Shown here: one piece after another, positions 35,401 through 48,096 of the stretch
Position numbering within the stretch: the stretch's first letter is position 1
Layout of the letters: every line of letters starts with the position of its first letter
NCBI GenBank assembly: GCA_028023455.1
Contig: JAQFVV010012490.1
Location: forward strand, 4,528,576-4,592,575
DNA: 64,000 nucleotides
Origin: Epiperipatus broadwayi
Taxonomy: Eukaryota > Onychophora > Udeonychophora > Euonychophora > Peripatidae
Direction: 5' to 3'
Program-made: the position numbers and the translations under genes
Notes under the pieces: model-generated
What the model was told of the DNA's origin: nothing
Database searches by the model: none
Seen by the model: only the letters and a program-made list of their open reading frames with translations

Positions 35401-37051
35401 CTCTAATATTGTCTGCTAGTCTTTTCCCGCGCCTTTTACGATGCATCTGCTAGGTACTTTTTATTTAAATCTTCAATAAAATTTTCTGTTTCCATGGATC
35501 CATTTTCATTAAGTAATTTAATTTTTTATATTTTTTTTAATCAAGCCTTTTCTCCAATGAATACTTTACAATATTTTTCTAATTCCTCTTAGATAAAGTT
35601 TTTCGGTTCCTTTCCATAAAATACATAATAGCACTTTCATATTCTTCTTTACTTTTCTTTACTTTAAAATTCTGGAACTATATTTTTGTAATATCTCTTT
35701 TTAAAAGATAAATACTCTTTCTTCATTATACCTTTACATAATTTTTCTTTATAATAAAAACGCATATTAAATTTTCCCATAGAGAAGAATAAAATAACTT
35801 CAAAGTAGCCTTATAAAATTGTGCGTCATAATTTTTTCCTGACGGCAAGTAACTTCTCTTTTAAATTCTCATATAGCGTCCCAATTATATTTCTTTGAGT
35901 TATAACAATCAGTTTCTGGTTGAGCATAAATACAAATATTTTTCCTTCAGCAATATTTTTAGGTATTTTTCCTTGTACTTCCATCTTTACTGTAGGCTTT
36001 TGGTTAAACTTGAATAAAATTCCCTGGTAAGATAACTTTTAACATTAGCAATCCATGTAGAGGCAGTCAAAATATATTATATGTTACAAAAGAACTTATA
36101 AAATAAATACTAAATTTTAAATTTATATCACTTTTCCAGCTACGATGTTATCAGCCACAAAAAATATGTTACTTTCTCTTTCACTTACACATTACTTCTC
36201 CCCCCGCTCTGTATAATTCTTATATTTTGTCTGCTAATTTACCTCCGTTGATTGGTTAATGACTTTTTAGCGCGAACAAATTTACACATTTAGTTTTATA
36301 ACAGTTTAGACTTTTAAAATAAGAATTGATGACGTAATGTCTCAAAATATTATTTAGACTAGTATTTTTAAATTCAATTTTAATTTTACCAAAATCATTT
36401 AAACTTTTAAAACAATTATTAAAGTAATATTTAATATTTTAACCTTTACTTGAAGGATCGATGGCAATTATATCTAGTTTCAAATTCACAAACTTTATTA
36501 TTATTTTAACAAGCGTGTGTGTGAAGGTATATAATATACAGTCACGTGTTTACTAACTTTATCAAATGATTTTTTATTTATGTCTCGGTCTAAATTACCA
36601 AAACTGATATATTTTATAAAAATTTGGAAAATAATTTTAAAATTGTAGAACTAAATATAACTCTCACCATCCTAAAGTTTATAATAAAATATACTCTATT
36701 AATTTTGACTATTAAATATAATTATACATTGCATATAGCATTTATTTAATTTATCAGTTTTAAAATATTATACTCAAATTATTAATATACTTTTAAAATA
36801 TTTATAGCTGTATTATTTTATATGGCCAGCTTTTACAACCATAAGCAAGAATATTATTAAGCTTTATTTAACTGTTTTCTTTTAAAATAATTTATTACAT
36901 TTTTATATACCAGGTATTTTCAGCTTTAAATTGTACTATAAAATCTAATTATCCTACTATTATTTATATATCATACAAATATAACTTAAAATTTAAAATT
37001 TTTTAGTAATTGACCTTTTCTACCTTATTATGACCTACAGATAAGGGCACA
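32471..37051. mobile_element. 4.6-kb TA-embedded element X, copy 1
   Basis: It begins directly after a (TA)n tract as TCTAACCTCTCCCCCC and ends GATAAGGGCACA before ATATA. Its length (about 4581 bp) and sequence match 56281-60862 almost throughout, with small indels. No frame above 60 codons with coding character exists on either strand, so it is non-coding or was never protein-coding. The ends read TG...CA-like when compared with copy 2 (TGTACCC...GGGCACA), which would fit a very long solo LTR or a large non-autonomous retroelement; TIR transposon is the alternative. The class is unresolved. Confidence 0.75.
36174..36322 (-). promoter_or_regulatory. Promoter-like conserved island in X1
   Basis: About 150 bp here are identical in X1 and X3 (59984-60132) although the rest shows scattered indels. 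On the minus strand the island holds TTCGCGCTAAAAAG, a CCAAT box (AACCAATCAACGG, 36246-36258), a TATA-like AAAATATAAG (36220-36229), and then GAGCGGGGGGAGAAG. The order CCAAT, ~30 bp, TATA, G-rich start is what a Pol II promoter would show. Transcription from it is not demonstrated. Confidence 0.4.
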
Positions 37052-37940
37052 ATATAAAAAACTTATATCAACAAAAAAAAAAAAAACAACAATAAAAAAT
37101 TATACAAATTATTTTCTCTCTCATTTTTTAATATTTGGGATTTTCCAATGCCAATACTCTTGCACCATATTGTGTCAGACTGTATATAATGTCCATGCAC
37201 AAAATGGCTGTTGCTGAGGATTCAGCACAGCTAATCTTTATCATGTTAAAATTGTATAATTTTAATAGATCGAATAGATTGTAATTTAGATTCGTATAGT
37301 AAATATTTATATATGGTACATAAATAACTGGGTTGGTCTATACTATATTCCTATTTATACCCACAGTATAAGGGTGTGTATTATATGTATTAATAAATTT
37401 TATTCGCACAGCAAAACTATAAAAAAAAAAAAAACTAAGCTTGTAGTAACATTTATTTGTAATGTTCCGATACATGTATACATAAATGTTTTTTTTTTGT
37501 TATTTCTAAAAAAATGTCTTAAATAGAATTAAAATTTTTTTATCCATTGTACTGGAATTTTTTTTTTTGTAATATTGATTTATAAAAATAAAAAAAACTT
37601 TTTGTAAATTGTAATTTGCTGTTAGAAAAGAACAAAAGAGGGAAAGAAAATGTTTTGTATTAAAAAGAAATTTGTTCTTTTTGATTGTTTGTAAAGATAA
37701 AATCAAAAAGTTGGTTTTATCTAAAGAATGAAAGCATAATGGGTGATTTAATTAGCCAAGATGGAAACTGTATAATTTCCAATATTAGAAAAAGGCATAC
37801 TTTGAGACATAAAAAATAAAAGAATGTATGTAAAGTATATGAAAAGTATAATTGAATTATTGGCTGATGCAATAGTTCATAGGGGGGTATTGAAATTAGA
37901 CTAATAAGGGAACTATATGTGTTACCTACTAGGTGTGTAG
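37052..37940. other. AT-rich spacer
   Basis: Poly-A and poly-T runs and a short, low-complexity minus-strand frame at 37506-37706. No gene supported. Confidence 0.4.
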
Positions 37941-38132
37941 AGTTCAGTTGCTTCTTGCTTGTCCAAGTATATGTTTGCTGAGAATGGAGTTATCTCTACC
38001 TTGTGCAAGTAATCGGACTGTAGATGTTTGCTGAGAATAGAGTTGTCTCTAGCTTAAGGCTAGTAATCGGACTGTATATGTTTGCTGAGAATTGAATTAT
38101 TTCTTGCTTGTCCAAGGAATCGGACTATCTAT
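37941..38132. repeat. ~54-bp minisatellite, about 3.5 units
   Basis: ATGTTTGCTGAGAAT recurs at 37971, 38024 and 38078, each followed by an AGTTRTCTCTAGCTT-like stretch and AATCGGACTGTA. Non-coding. Confidence 0.8.
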
Positions 38133-40009
38133 ATTTTTTTGAGAATTTTATTCGTTAATATATTTTATTCATACCATCACCATTAGAGAGCAGAAAGAAA
38201 GAAGAAATGAAATTTGAAAGCTAACCATTCGGATATGGTATTGCTGTTAAAGAAATCTTAGAAAGCTACTGAAAGTAAAAAGAAGGAAATTGAGAATAAC
38301 CATTTCTATCCTGATTGCAGCTATAAATCTCCAGGGGAGCGAAGCCGTTATTAGCCATGAAGTAAAAGTTTGCAGAGCTCGTAAATGGTCTATGAATCAT
38401 ATCTCCATTGAAAATCATGTTAGAAAACTTTAAGCCATATTTAACCAACTTGCTAAGCGTAATTTCCAATCTGAAGAAATTATAAAGAAAGCCAATTTTC
38501 TATGGTAAAATCTGACATGAAAAATATGTCTACATGAAAATTATAACCACGGACCCTAGAACAAATACCAGATAGAGATGGCCTTCATATTTGTTCAAGT
38601 TTACCAGAAAATCATGGAGTAGACCTAGCAGCAGTACACCACCCGTGCATTCCCGAAGCCCGGAAATGCCGTAGGAGAAGCAGCATAGCCTGATGGAAGA
38701 AAGACTCTAACACATATATTGGTGAAAGGAATCCCTATCCAACCTATTGAGTAGTTATATGGTCCGCTTTGAAGTCGAACTTAATAGAATTCAAAAGCTC
38801 AGATGAGTATATTTTTTTATAATATTAATTTTTGTTGTTTTTAAAGAATTAATTTGTCTTCACTTTCTTGTATCTTATCCATATTAATCCTTTTATTTAA
38901 TTTTTTTGTAGTATGTATAATATTTGTTGGTACTTATGTGCATATCTGACCTAAATCCGCCGTGTGCAGGATCTCTTTATTTCCTAATCTTTAAATTATT
39001 AAGGCGACACCTAATGCTGAGTGTCCTATGGCCATATTCATTAAGCATCATTTTATGTGTCAAAAATTGAGATGTAGATGTCTATCATATATAAATATAA
39101 TTGAGCATGAAAATATTGATGTGCCCATAATATTAATATTTATAAACCATAGGAATAGCTGTTAGACATGCGTGTAAAACATTGATTTATTTTTCTTTTT
39201 GAATATATTTGTTGTGTACACTTGATTTCTTAGTTTATTATTTTTAAAATGGGAAAATGGAGTATAGACCACACCCATTATGCAATCTTTTTAAAATATT
39301 TAGTTTATATATGTGCATTTGTTTTCTGTAAATAAATATCCAATTTAATCAATCAACTTCACATTAATATTAAATTTTCCATTATTTGAAATATTAACTA
39401 TATTAAATTGTGTTTTTTTATATGTAATTGGTGGAGGGGGATATAAAAAGGGGAAAGAGATAATAAATAGTAGATTTCACATTTAAATCATTTGCCGCTT
39501 AACTGACTTAGTTTGATTAATTATTTACTCGTTAGTATATAGCTATAATTATTATAATCAAAGTACTAAACCACTTATTAACATGAGATAGAAAGAAAGA
39601 AATCATATAATGAACTAGACAAGGATAACTTACTGGGGAGTTGGATTGTTTCATTATTTATGTTCGAACTTATTAATTTATTAAGATATATGATAATGAT
39701 CATTTACATTTGCACACTCGAGAGAAAGAAAAGGGGAATTAATAATAAATTTCTTTATTAGGGTTGGTGCATAAAGGCTGGATTAGAATATTTCAGTGCT
39801 TTCAAAGGTGTGCAAAATTCGAAAGTGATCAATGTTTAGTTAATCGGACGATGGTGGGATAATTTAACAGGGAAGATTTCGATTGACCTTATTTTAAGTT
39901 GAATCTTCTTTTTCTAATAATTCTTTTTTAGATATTTTCTTCATATTTAACCAACAGTATTTTAGGGGAATTATTGATTTTTCACTTAACCACATACGTC
40001 ACTTTCTTA
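38133..40009. other. Unassigned stretch
   Basis: 38160-38760 is less AT-rich but its longest frame (minus, 38266-38469) has no recognisable motif. The remainder is AT-rich spacer. No genes called. Confidence 0.35.
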
Positions 40010-40270
40010 ATTTATTCTAAAGTTTAATTTTTGCCAAGTTAAATTTTCTCCCCCTTCTAATTACTCTTTAACTCATAAAACTTTATGAATTGACTTTTAG
40101 AAAACTGTGTTTTGTTATAAATAATAAAAAAACTTTTTAAACTTTGATAGATTTCTTTTTTTCAAATGAGATATTTTAATTTCAAAATCTTTCCGTTATT
40201 GAAATATATGATTTTATTTTAATAGTTGCAAACAACAAATTTATATGGAGAGCTATATATTAGCAGTACA

Positions 40271-40295
<25 letters not shown>
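40010..40295 (-). mobile_element. TA-flanked element Z, copy 2
   Basis: Reverse complement relative of 11683-12090. From the long (TA)n tract at 40271-40296, the minus strand reads ATTGTACTGCTAAT and later ATTCATAAAGTTTTATGAG, AAAGAGTAATTAGAAGGGGG and AGAAAATTTAACTTG. Its distal end is not defined. On the other side of the same (TA)n tract a different sequence starts (TATAGCCCTCCCCCAACACC). Confidence 0.5.
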
Positions 40296-40301
<6 letters not shown>

Positions 40302-40659
40302 CCCTCCCCCAACACCAATCCTACATCTAAGAATAAATACCTGGGGCACCAATTCTATTGATAATAGAATAAACTATTAATCTGACTACTTTGAATCACT
40401 ATTGAAACTCTTGGAATAATGTCCAACTATAGCTTAGTTCAGTGGGGGTCATAGAGTTCAATAATATGTAAAATGCAAATAAAATACAGAAGGAAATATC
40501 ATGAATCAATAAGAATAAAATATCTACCTGTTTTTGCAATAAATAAGTAATTGAAATTGATAAAGTTCCACCCATTTAAACTAATAAGTTATAGTTCGAG
40601 TTTAGCTCCTCCCATTGTCTAAATGCACTTCTGACTAACCACGATAGTACTTCAATATG

Positions 40660-41056
40660 TCAAAATAAAGATATAGCAGCAATCAGCTTTTACTGTATGA
40701 TAAATTGAAATTAAATGAGACAAAGATATAGCACTAATCAACTTTTACTGTATAATCAGTTTAAATTAAATAGAACAAAGGTATAGCACTAATCAGTCTT
40801 TACTGTATAATAAGTTTAAATTAAATAAAACAAAGATATAGCAATAATCATCTTTTATTGTATAATAAGTTTAAATTAAATAAAACAGATATAGCACTAA
40901 TCAACTTTTACTGTATGATAAGTATAAATTAAATGAGACAAAGATATAGCACTAATCAACTTTTACTGTATGATAAGTTTAAATTAAATAAGACAAGGAT
41001 ATAGCACTAATCAACTTTTATTGTATAATAAATTTAAATTAAATAAAACAAAGATC
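40660..41056 (+). repeat. 55-bp minisatellite, about 7 units
   Basis: AAAGATATAGCACTAATCA recurs at 40667, 40722, 40777, 40832 and onward to about 41050, each followed by CTTTTACTGTATAATAAG and TTTAAATTAAAT. Spacing is 55 bp with minor indels in units five to seven. Confidence 0.85.
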
Positions 41057-43970
41057 TAGTGACTCCCTAACCTTACTCAGAGGTTCAATATTGGTGTGGA
41101 CTCAGTCTCATCACCGAAAACAAAAATATACTGCTTCACTTCATATAATATAATCATCATAATGCACAAATGTTAATCTAGGAAATATAATCCACTCACG
41201 ATAAATATTTAAATAAACTAAGGGAGAGTTCTCTCAATTTTTGACAATATAATATATATCTTTAACAAATTCTTTCTTCATAGCTACTCAACACATTTCA
41301 TTTTAAACATAAAAAAAAAAATTCATTCGTAGATAAATTCCCAATTCTTTCATCTTTTTTGCTATATTACAGCATCCGAAACCGATAAGGAAAAATACAA
41401 GTCAAGTGACTATAAATTTAACAATTATATAAATGAATTGCACAAAACAGGCACACATGCATAACATGCACAAAATAATTTCTTATCATATTCAATACAT
41501 AGATATTATGCCAACATTGACCAATAAATTGAAAATAAATTTTTAATTCATGACGAATTATAAATGCTTCAAATTTTTAGGTATAACAATTGTTATTAAA
41601 CAGACTTCACCATCTCTAACAACACAAAGATAAAACATTATGTTTTTATGCATTTACCCCTCTTTAAATTAACGGCTAGCTTCATAATAGTAAATAAATA
41701 CTTCAACTGGTAACATAAGCATATAGAATACATGTACATATAAAAAAAATTATATCAAAATATTCAATTATCCCATATAATATTTTCATAGTATATGTAT
41801 CCGAGACGTTCTTGGAGTAAAAGAAAATAATAAAAAAACAACAAAAAAACAATTAAATTGATCTACCATACACTAACAACAAAAGAAATAATTAAATCTG
41901 CTTTAGCTGGAAAATAAAAGTTCATTCATACAGTCTGTAAATAAGGCCTCTTAGACATATACAAAGGTAATGATAATGATTACAAAATGAATAGATATTA
42001 ATAGACATATAGACAAATTTTCACAGGAGGAACAATATGTATTTTGGATTCAATTGAAAAGCAGTTTCAAAGTTCTTAACAAATAGCTAATTGAAATTGC
42101 TGACAATATAGCATGCTTAAATATTCAACATATTTTCTTTTTATAATGACAAATGACGTTGACTGCTGCAGTTTTCTAGTAATATTTTATTGTTTAATTA
42201 ACTGGTGGTATTGCAGTTTTATAACTCAGCAATCAGTCTTGCAAATTTCAAAAGGAGCATTAGTTTTCCACCAATTGACATTGACTAAAGTTACATTTAT
42301 CAAGGAATTCATAATACTTTATCAAGGCTATCCATTAGGCAAATAGTTAATTAATTTATGATATTCACTTAAGTCTACATAATTCTCTAAATTACAATAT
42401 ATTTTTAGTAATGTTACATATAAACGAGGGGAACAATAAGAAAATGTACACTTGTAATATTCATGCTCTTCCATTCGTGTTAAATTATAAGCACATGTAA
42501 TAGAAGGTAGTTATCCAATAGTTCTATATAAGCCAGTCATTCAATTCCGTAATCCTATAAGATATGAATGGTTAGATATAATTCTCGTTCAATAATAATT
42601 TATGGCATGTTACACTAAGTTAGACACACACATTCTTCCATTTAAGTTTTATTTTTTTATAGCCAGACGAATTCTTTAATCTAGAGTTTATGATATGTTT
42701 TGTTAAAAAGTTCAGCGTAATTTTTCCCATAAAATAGCAAAATTCATACAATTCCATTTTTTCATTAAAACTAAAGATTAAGGTTAGGTAAGTTAAATTT
42801 GAATTGGAGATGCACATATATGCATTTTAAACGATGATATTAAATCTAAAGTTAGTTAATTGAAAACATAGGGTGATATACCTTGCTTGAATTTGATTAC
42901 ATTCTCATTCTTTTTTTTATATTCCAAAGAATATTTTTTAGCTAATTCTATATAAGAAAATAATACTTAAAGAAAAGTTGTACTTTTGAATTTAAATTGA
43001 ATATTAACTGCTTGATTTTGGAAGGAAAACCACATAGCGAGAGAGAGGGGGGGGGGGATTGTGTAAAAGCAGATTACCTTCTTGTCTATCTTTTTTTGTT
43101 ATGGTTATTGCTTAGATATCCATTCCTTCCACCAATCAAGAGGTTACTCCCTCTAAAGGCCAACTTCAAAAAGGTCAACCCCACCTTTTGCACTGCTGCA
43201 AATATTCAATAAATCTTTTTCTCTCTTGGAGAAAAAAAATTCTGACCTTCAAATGATATTAAGTCAAATTGAATAAAAATATTCTTTACACTTTTAAAAT
43301 TAAATAACAATAAAAAAAATCACCCAGTAAATAAAGTAATTGTTAATGTATTTGGTCTGCCTAACAATCCATCATCTATCTAATTTAGAATGTGTTTAAA
43401 TTGGTTATCAAAGATATTTATTATAAATTTAAATATTTCACTGTCAAACATAATATTCTGTATCATAACCAAATACATGAATGAAAGATGAAGTTGTAAG
43501 ATGCCACAAACTTACATGCACATACATATGCTGCATTATAAATACTAAATCAATCTGATCAAAATAGAAGCTTATATGACCATGAGTCAAATATACTGTA
43601 CTAACTATGCTATGGACTGGAATATCAATGAGAAAATAAACCAGAAAAATCAATAAACAAATATCAACCACTGTCTTACAGACAAATAAGACAAATCTGT
43701 ATCAACTCAACCTATACACTAACAGTTTTGTGACAAGCCACTCCCTCTTTTTTATCATTAAATATCCATCAAAGAAATACTAAATGTCTAAATAATATCA
43801 GTAAGTAACTTTCTAAAAAAGGTCATGGATTATTAATGAATTTTTTTTAAAAATTTCATGTTATTTCACCTTTTTTTTTTTTTTAGCTAAAGACAGTTAT
43901 TACTGATACAGTACTATCTACTTAAAATTTGTTTCTTGTGTCCATTTAGAAGGTCACTACATATATATAT
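41057..43970. other. AT-rich spacer
   Basis: Short frames here (42113-42346, 42620-42817, 42997-43212, 43444-43671) show no family motifs. A G-run sits at 43029-43038 and a (TA)n tract at 43961-43970 just before element Y-A. No gene supported. Confidence 0.4.
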
Positions 43971-45910
43971 TATAACAATCGGGGAGAAGATCGAAGCTAG
44001 CAGTCTTATCGTATCTGCCGACAGAGTGCCACTAGGCCACTTGAACCTAGAAAATTTATAGAGTAGACAGATACGCACTGTTAAGATCTTATTTTACATA
44101 TATGTTTATTCCGACTGTTAGCCCAATGTCACTAGCTCAGTGAGACACAGAGATTTATAAATATAAATTCTTATCTAAGAATATTTCAATATTAAAAAAA
44201 TATAAAATAAGCCACTGCCAGTAATTAACACACAAACATTTATTTCCGCACATATATATATAAAATTTAGCATTATTATTTTAGTATGTTTACTTTAGCA
44301 TTTAACTATATTTTTAACTTTTATTTTGAAGTTCGCACAGATGAATTTAATAGTTTATTTAAGTGTTGAGCATGAATAAATTACATAGATTGCATTTGAA
44401 AAGAAAAATATTTTATCCCTGATTTAATCTTAGGCCAAAAGTTCGCAGTCAAACTAACGTCAATCCATCTGATACATCGATGTATTCAATGCAGCATGAA
44501 ATACGACAGCACTATACCATACTGCCAGGAATGCACATCTGGAACAGCATGGTTAAGAGAAGAAATTGTTTCTTGCCCAGTACAGGAATGTTCCATCTGT
44601 CTGGCAAGAAGAACAATAAAAAAGAAAACTCCATAGGAAGGGATTGCGATCCTTTCTTGCCGGCTTACGATTCCATTCCATAGGCAAAAGGGGTGATTCA
44701 CAGAGGAGGAAATATCGTCTGTCTCCGATGGTCAATAAGAAAATAGGCTTATTTCACCAAAGTGCGGCATATTACATGATCCTGCCCATAGCGGACCTCA
44801 TACTACATTTACTAATTACACCAATATATCCTACTGATTAACCCAATTTAACTACAAAACAAATAACCTAAGATTACCCTCCCTTAAACTAACATAACTT
44901 TATGAATCTATGCAACCATTCATGCCCGACATAAGTTTAGTTTAACAAAAAACAAAAATCATAAAACTTAAAAGATAAAAAAAAAACAGAAATGATTTTA
45001 AAAATAAAAAAAACAAAACATCAAATAACATTATTAATATTAATTTACGTTGGTCAGATACAATACTATTTGTATTATTTACTGAAAGGTTTAGAATTTA
45101 GAGTTATTGTTTTGAAAATGTTCATAAACTATATAGTTCCTACTGTTTTTAGAAAAAGTCCGTAGTTTCTAATTGCTGGTAATTTGGAGGGTGTTAATTC
45201 CCACAAAGTCATGAGGAGATCGATGTGCAGTTAGCCGTTGGTTCTTTATTGTAGCTGGTATTTAATTTCCGGGCCCAGATGTCTTATAGTCCGCAATATG
45301 TGAAAACGATGTTTCATTTTTCTTTTAGAACAACTGAAGGAATTGAAAGTGCGTCTTTCAATCCCTTCTCCTCCAACTCTCTCCGACTTAACACATATCT
45401 AACTTCTCTTAATTCTCATTCACTCACTAAAAATTCATTTCCAAATTTTTTCTTTTATATGTAAACTTTTGGATCCAATGGACATTATGTCATTGATGAT
45501 GATGATCATTCCATTGAGGTCCGTTTCCTGAGGGATTTCTTTCATTGGCTATTATGCTCCTATCTGACCTTTACTTATAAATGTTGGAATGCCCAAGAGC
45601 TAGTTTACTTTTATTAATTAAAATAATCATTTCCATTTTACACAATAGAATTAATTAAACTGTACATTCTTTTTAACAATATATATTTATCTTTAAATCT
45701 TTTAAGTTTTTTCTTAAAGTTTGATTTTAAAATACTAATTTTTAATAGTTTTCTTTTAATACTTTTTCATCTGTGCGATTTTATATATATAAAGTTTAAA
45801 TGACTTTTCACTTTCAATTTTTATGTCTTAAAAAAAGAAGTTTTTATATGCAAACTTTTCTTTTTAATTTCTACTTTTTAAAATAAATAATGGTGTGTGT
45901 GCCTGTTACA
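43971..45910 (+). mobile_element. 1.9-kb TA-embedded element Y, copy A
   Basis: It starts TATAACAATCGGGG after a (TA)n tract and ends GCCTGTTACA before a 22-bp (TA)n tract. The reverse complement of the end, TGTAACAGGC, matches the start of copy B (TATAACAGTC), so the element has TG/TA...CA-type inverted ends. A second inner inverted pair, GCACAGATGAA, lies at 44336 and on the other strand near 45770. It shares with copy B blocks such as CACTAGCT, AGGCCAAAAGTT, CATCGATGTATTCAATGC, CATCTGTCTGGCAAGAAG and GGTCCGTTTCCTGAGGG. Frames inside (44480-44841) are not protein-like. The class is unresolved. Confidence 0.65.
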
Positions 45911-45932
45911 ATATATATATATATATATATAT
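45911..45932. repeat. (TA)n tract at 3' end of RTE-1
   Basis: A pure AT dinucleotide run between the Y-A terminus and the last codons of the RTE element. It is either the pre-existing target tract or the simple-repeat tail typical of RTE elements. Confidence 0.8.
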
Positions 45933-46290
45933 ATCAATCCACTGCAGGATGAAGGTCTCTCCAAGTTCAATCCATCTCCGATCTTTAGTTTCTCTTCTCC
46001 ACATCACCCCTACACACTTTCTTATTTCATCCATCCATATCATATGTGGTCTCTTTCTGGGTCATTTATAATCTCTTGTAATCCAGTTTAAGATTCAATT
46101 GTCCATCTATTATTATCTCTTCTAGCAATATTTCCAGCCCAACTCCACTTCAGTATTTTAATTTTTTCAATGAGGTCAGTAACACCTGTTTGTTCTCTTA
46201 CTTATATATTGCATTTTTTATCTCTTCTTGTTACTCCTAACATGTATCTTTCCATACTTCTTTGAGTGGTCTGAAGTTTCTGTATTGCTT

Positions 46291-47346
46291 TTATATTAAG
46301 TGTCCAAGTATCAGATCCATAAGTAAGAACTGGTAGAACCCATTATTAAAAACCTTCCTTTTCAAACATATAGGCATATTTTCTTTTAGTATCAAGTTAT
46401 TTCTACCAAAAGCACTCCAACCAAGTTTAATTCTATAATTAATTTCATACATTATGTTTCCATCTGTATTAATAATCTGACCAAGATATTTGTAACTATT
46501 AACTTCTTTTAACTCATCACAATCAATCTTTATTTTCATATTTTGAGAACATTCATTAAACATTAATCTTTTTAACATTTATCTTTAGTCCTACTTACAT
46601 CTGATAACTCCTGCAACATTTCCTGCAGCTCTAAAGCATTATTTGCAAAAATAACTATATCATCTGCAAATTCTAAATGACTTGAATAATCTCCATTTAC
46701 TTTCATTTCTTTAGCTTCCCATTTTAATCCACAAAATACTTCTTGCAGCACTGACGTAAAAGGTTTTGGAGCTATATAGTCCCCCTATCTTACCCCCTTC
46801 TCAATGTTGACTTTCCTAGTATCATTATGTAATCTAATTGCTGCTGATGCATTTTTATAAATATCTTTAAAATATGACAATATCCTGGATTTATACCTTG
46901 ATGATCCAATGCTTTAATCACTGAAGAAATGTTTATAGAATCAAATGACTTTTCATAATCTACATATCCAAAGCATAATGGCAACTTGTATTCATTTGTC
47001 CTTTCTATAACTTCTCTCAATACCTGGATATGATCTACTGTACTAAAACCACTTTTAAATCCAGCTTGTTCTCTTGGTTGGTGGAAATCCAATGTTTTCT
47101 GTAGACGAGTTGTAATTATCTTGGTAAAAATTATGTATAAAACTGATAAAAGGCTGATAGGTCTGTAATTTCTAATATCTTCTTTATCACCTTTTTAAAT
47201 ATTAATATTAATACTGCATTCTTCCAATCATCTGGTACATGTTTATCATTTAGACATTTGGTATACAATTTTGCTAAAAAAAATTCTATTTCTTCACCTG
47301 CTTCTTTTATAATACCATCATTACCTGGAGCCTTTTCTTTCTTCAT
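46291..47346 (-). pseudogene. RTE-1 reverse transcriptase
   Basis: Fragments in order on the minus strand: KKEKAPGNDGI (fingers) and VPDDWKNAVLILIFKK (47131-47346); FHQPREQAGFKSGFSTVDHI with VDYEKSFDSI (motif A) and LDHQGINPGYCHIL (46790-47092); an LEFADDIVIF motif C with both aspartates at about 46640-46685; and EVNSYKYLGQIINTDG with KLGWSAFGRN (46291-46578), the RTE post-RT block. QPREQAGF and YLGQ-I--DG are hallmarks of the RTE clade. The pieces lie in different frames, so no full protein can be made. Confidence 0.85.
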
Positions 47347-47738
47347 ACATTTAATTTTGCATGTCTTACTTCTTCATTTAAAATTCTGGGCAATTTGGAA
47401 GATGTAATAGATATAGGATGTACCTGTTGTTTATTACTATATAATTCTTGATAAAAGTCTTCTACCCATTTCTTTTTAGTAATAATTCCATCCTTTTTTT
47501 TTATTGCAGATATAAATTTCCTACCAATATGTTTTACACTCTTGAAACTTTTATTCTCTTTTACAGCTTTCCTTGCTAGTTCACAGTTATACTTTCTTAT
47601 ATCATATTCAATTCTTTTCCACACCATTTTACAAAATTCAAGATATTCAATCCTTTTTAATGCATCATATTTGTATATCTTCATATTCCTTTTTTTCTTC
47701 ATAAATTTTCTAATCTCAGTAGAAATTTTATTAGTCAA
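47343..47738 (-). pseudogene. RTE-1 linker between EN and RT
   Basis: A lysine-rich 131-codon frame holding TNKISTEIRKFMKKKRNM, WKRIEYDIRKYNCELARKAV and WVEDFYQELYS. The W---IE--IR pattern and the WV-DFY--LY motif are typical of the region just before RTE reverse transcriptase. It overlaps the RT fingers frame by four bases in another phase. Confidence 0.7.
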
Positions 47739-48096
47739 TTGCTTTTTTTTTTCTACTATCTATTCTTATTGCAGTTTTTAAAAGTGTATCCATTATTTTC
47801 ATATTAATTTCATTCAAATCTGAATCATGTTCAAAATCTACTAATACTTGAAACCGATTTATAAGTTCTAATTTAAATTCATTAGAATGTTTCTGAAGAT
47901 TAGGAATATCAACTGTAAATATTGTTTTTCTTAATAATTTTTGTCTCTCCAGTTTTGCATTAACACATATCTTACATCTTGCTCATCGATGATCACTTCC
48001 TGTGTTAAATTTATTAAGAACATTACAATCTTGAAATGTATATTTTCTGTTACTCAAAATATAATCCAATTCTGCTGTACCTTCAATAGGATGCTT

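Noticed and set aside
40660-41056. CRISPR array
   Set aside because: The repeats are contiguous 55-bp tandem units with no unique spacers, in animal DNA; it is a minisatellite.
44480-44841. Protein-coding ORFs inside Y-A
   Set aside because: Overlapping frames on both strands with no motif; the corresponding region of Y-B does not preserve the same frame.
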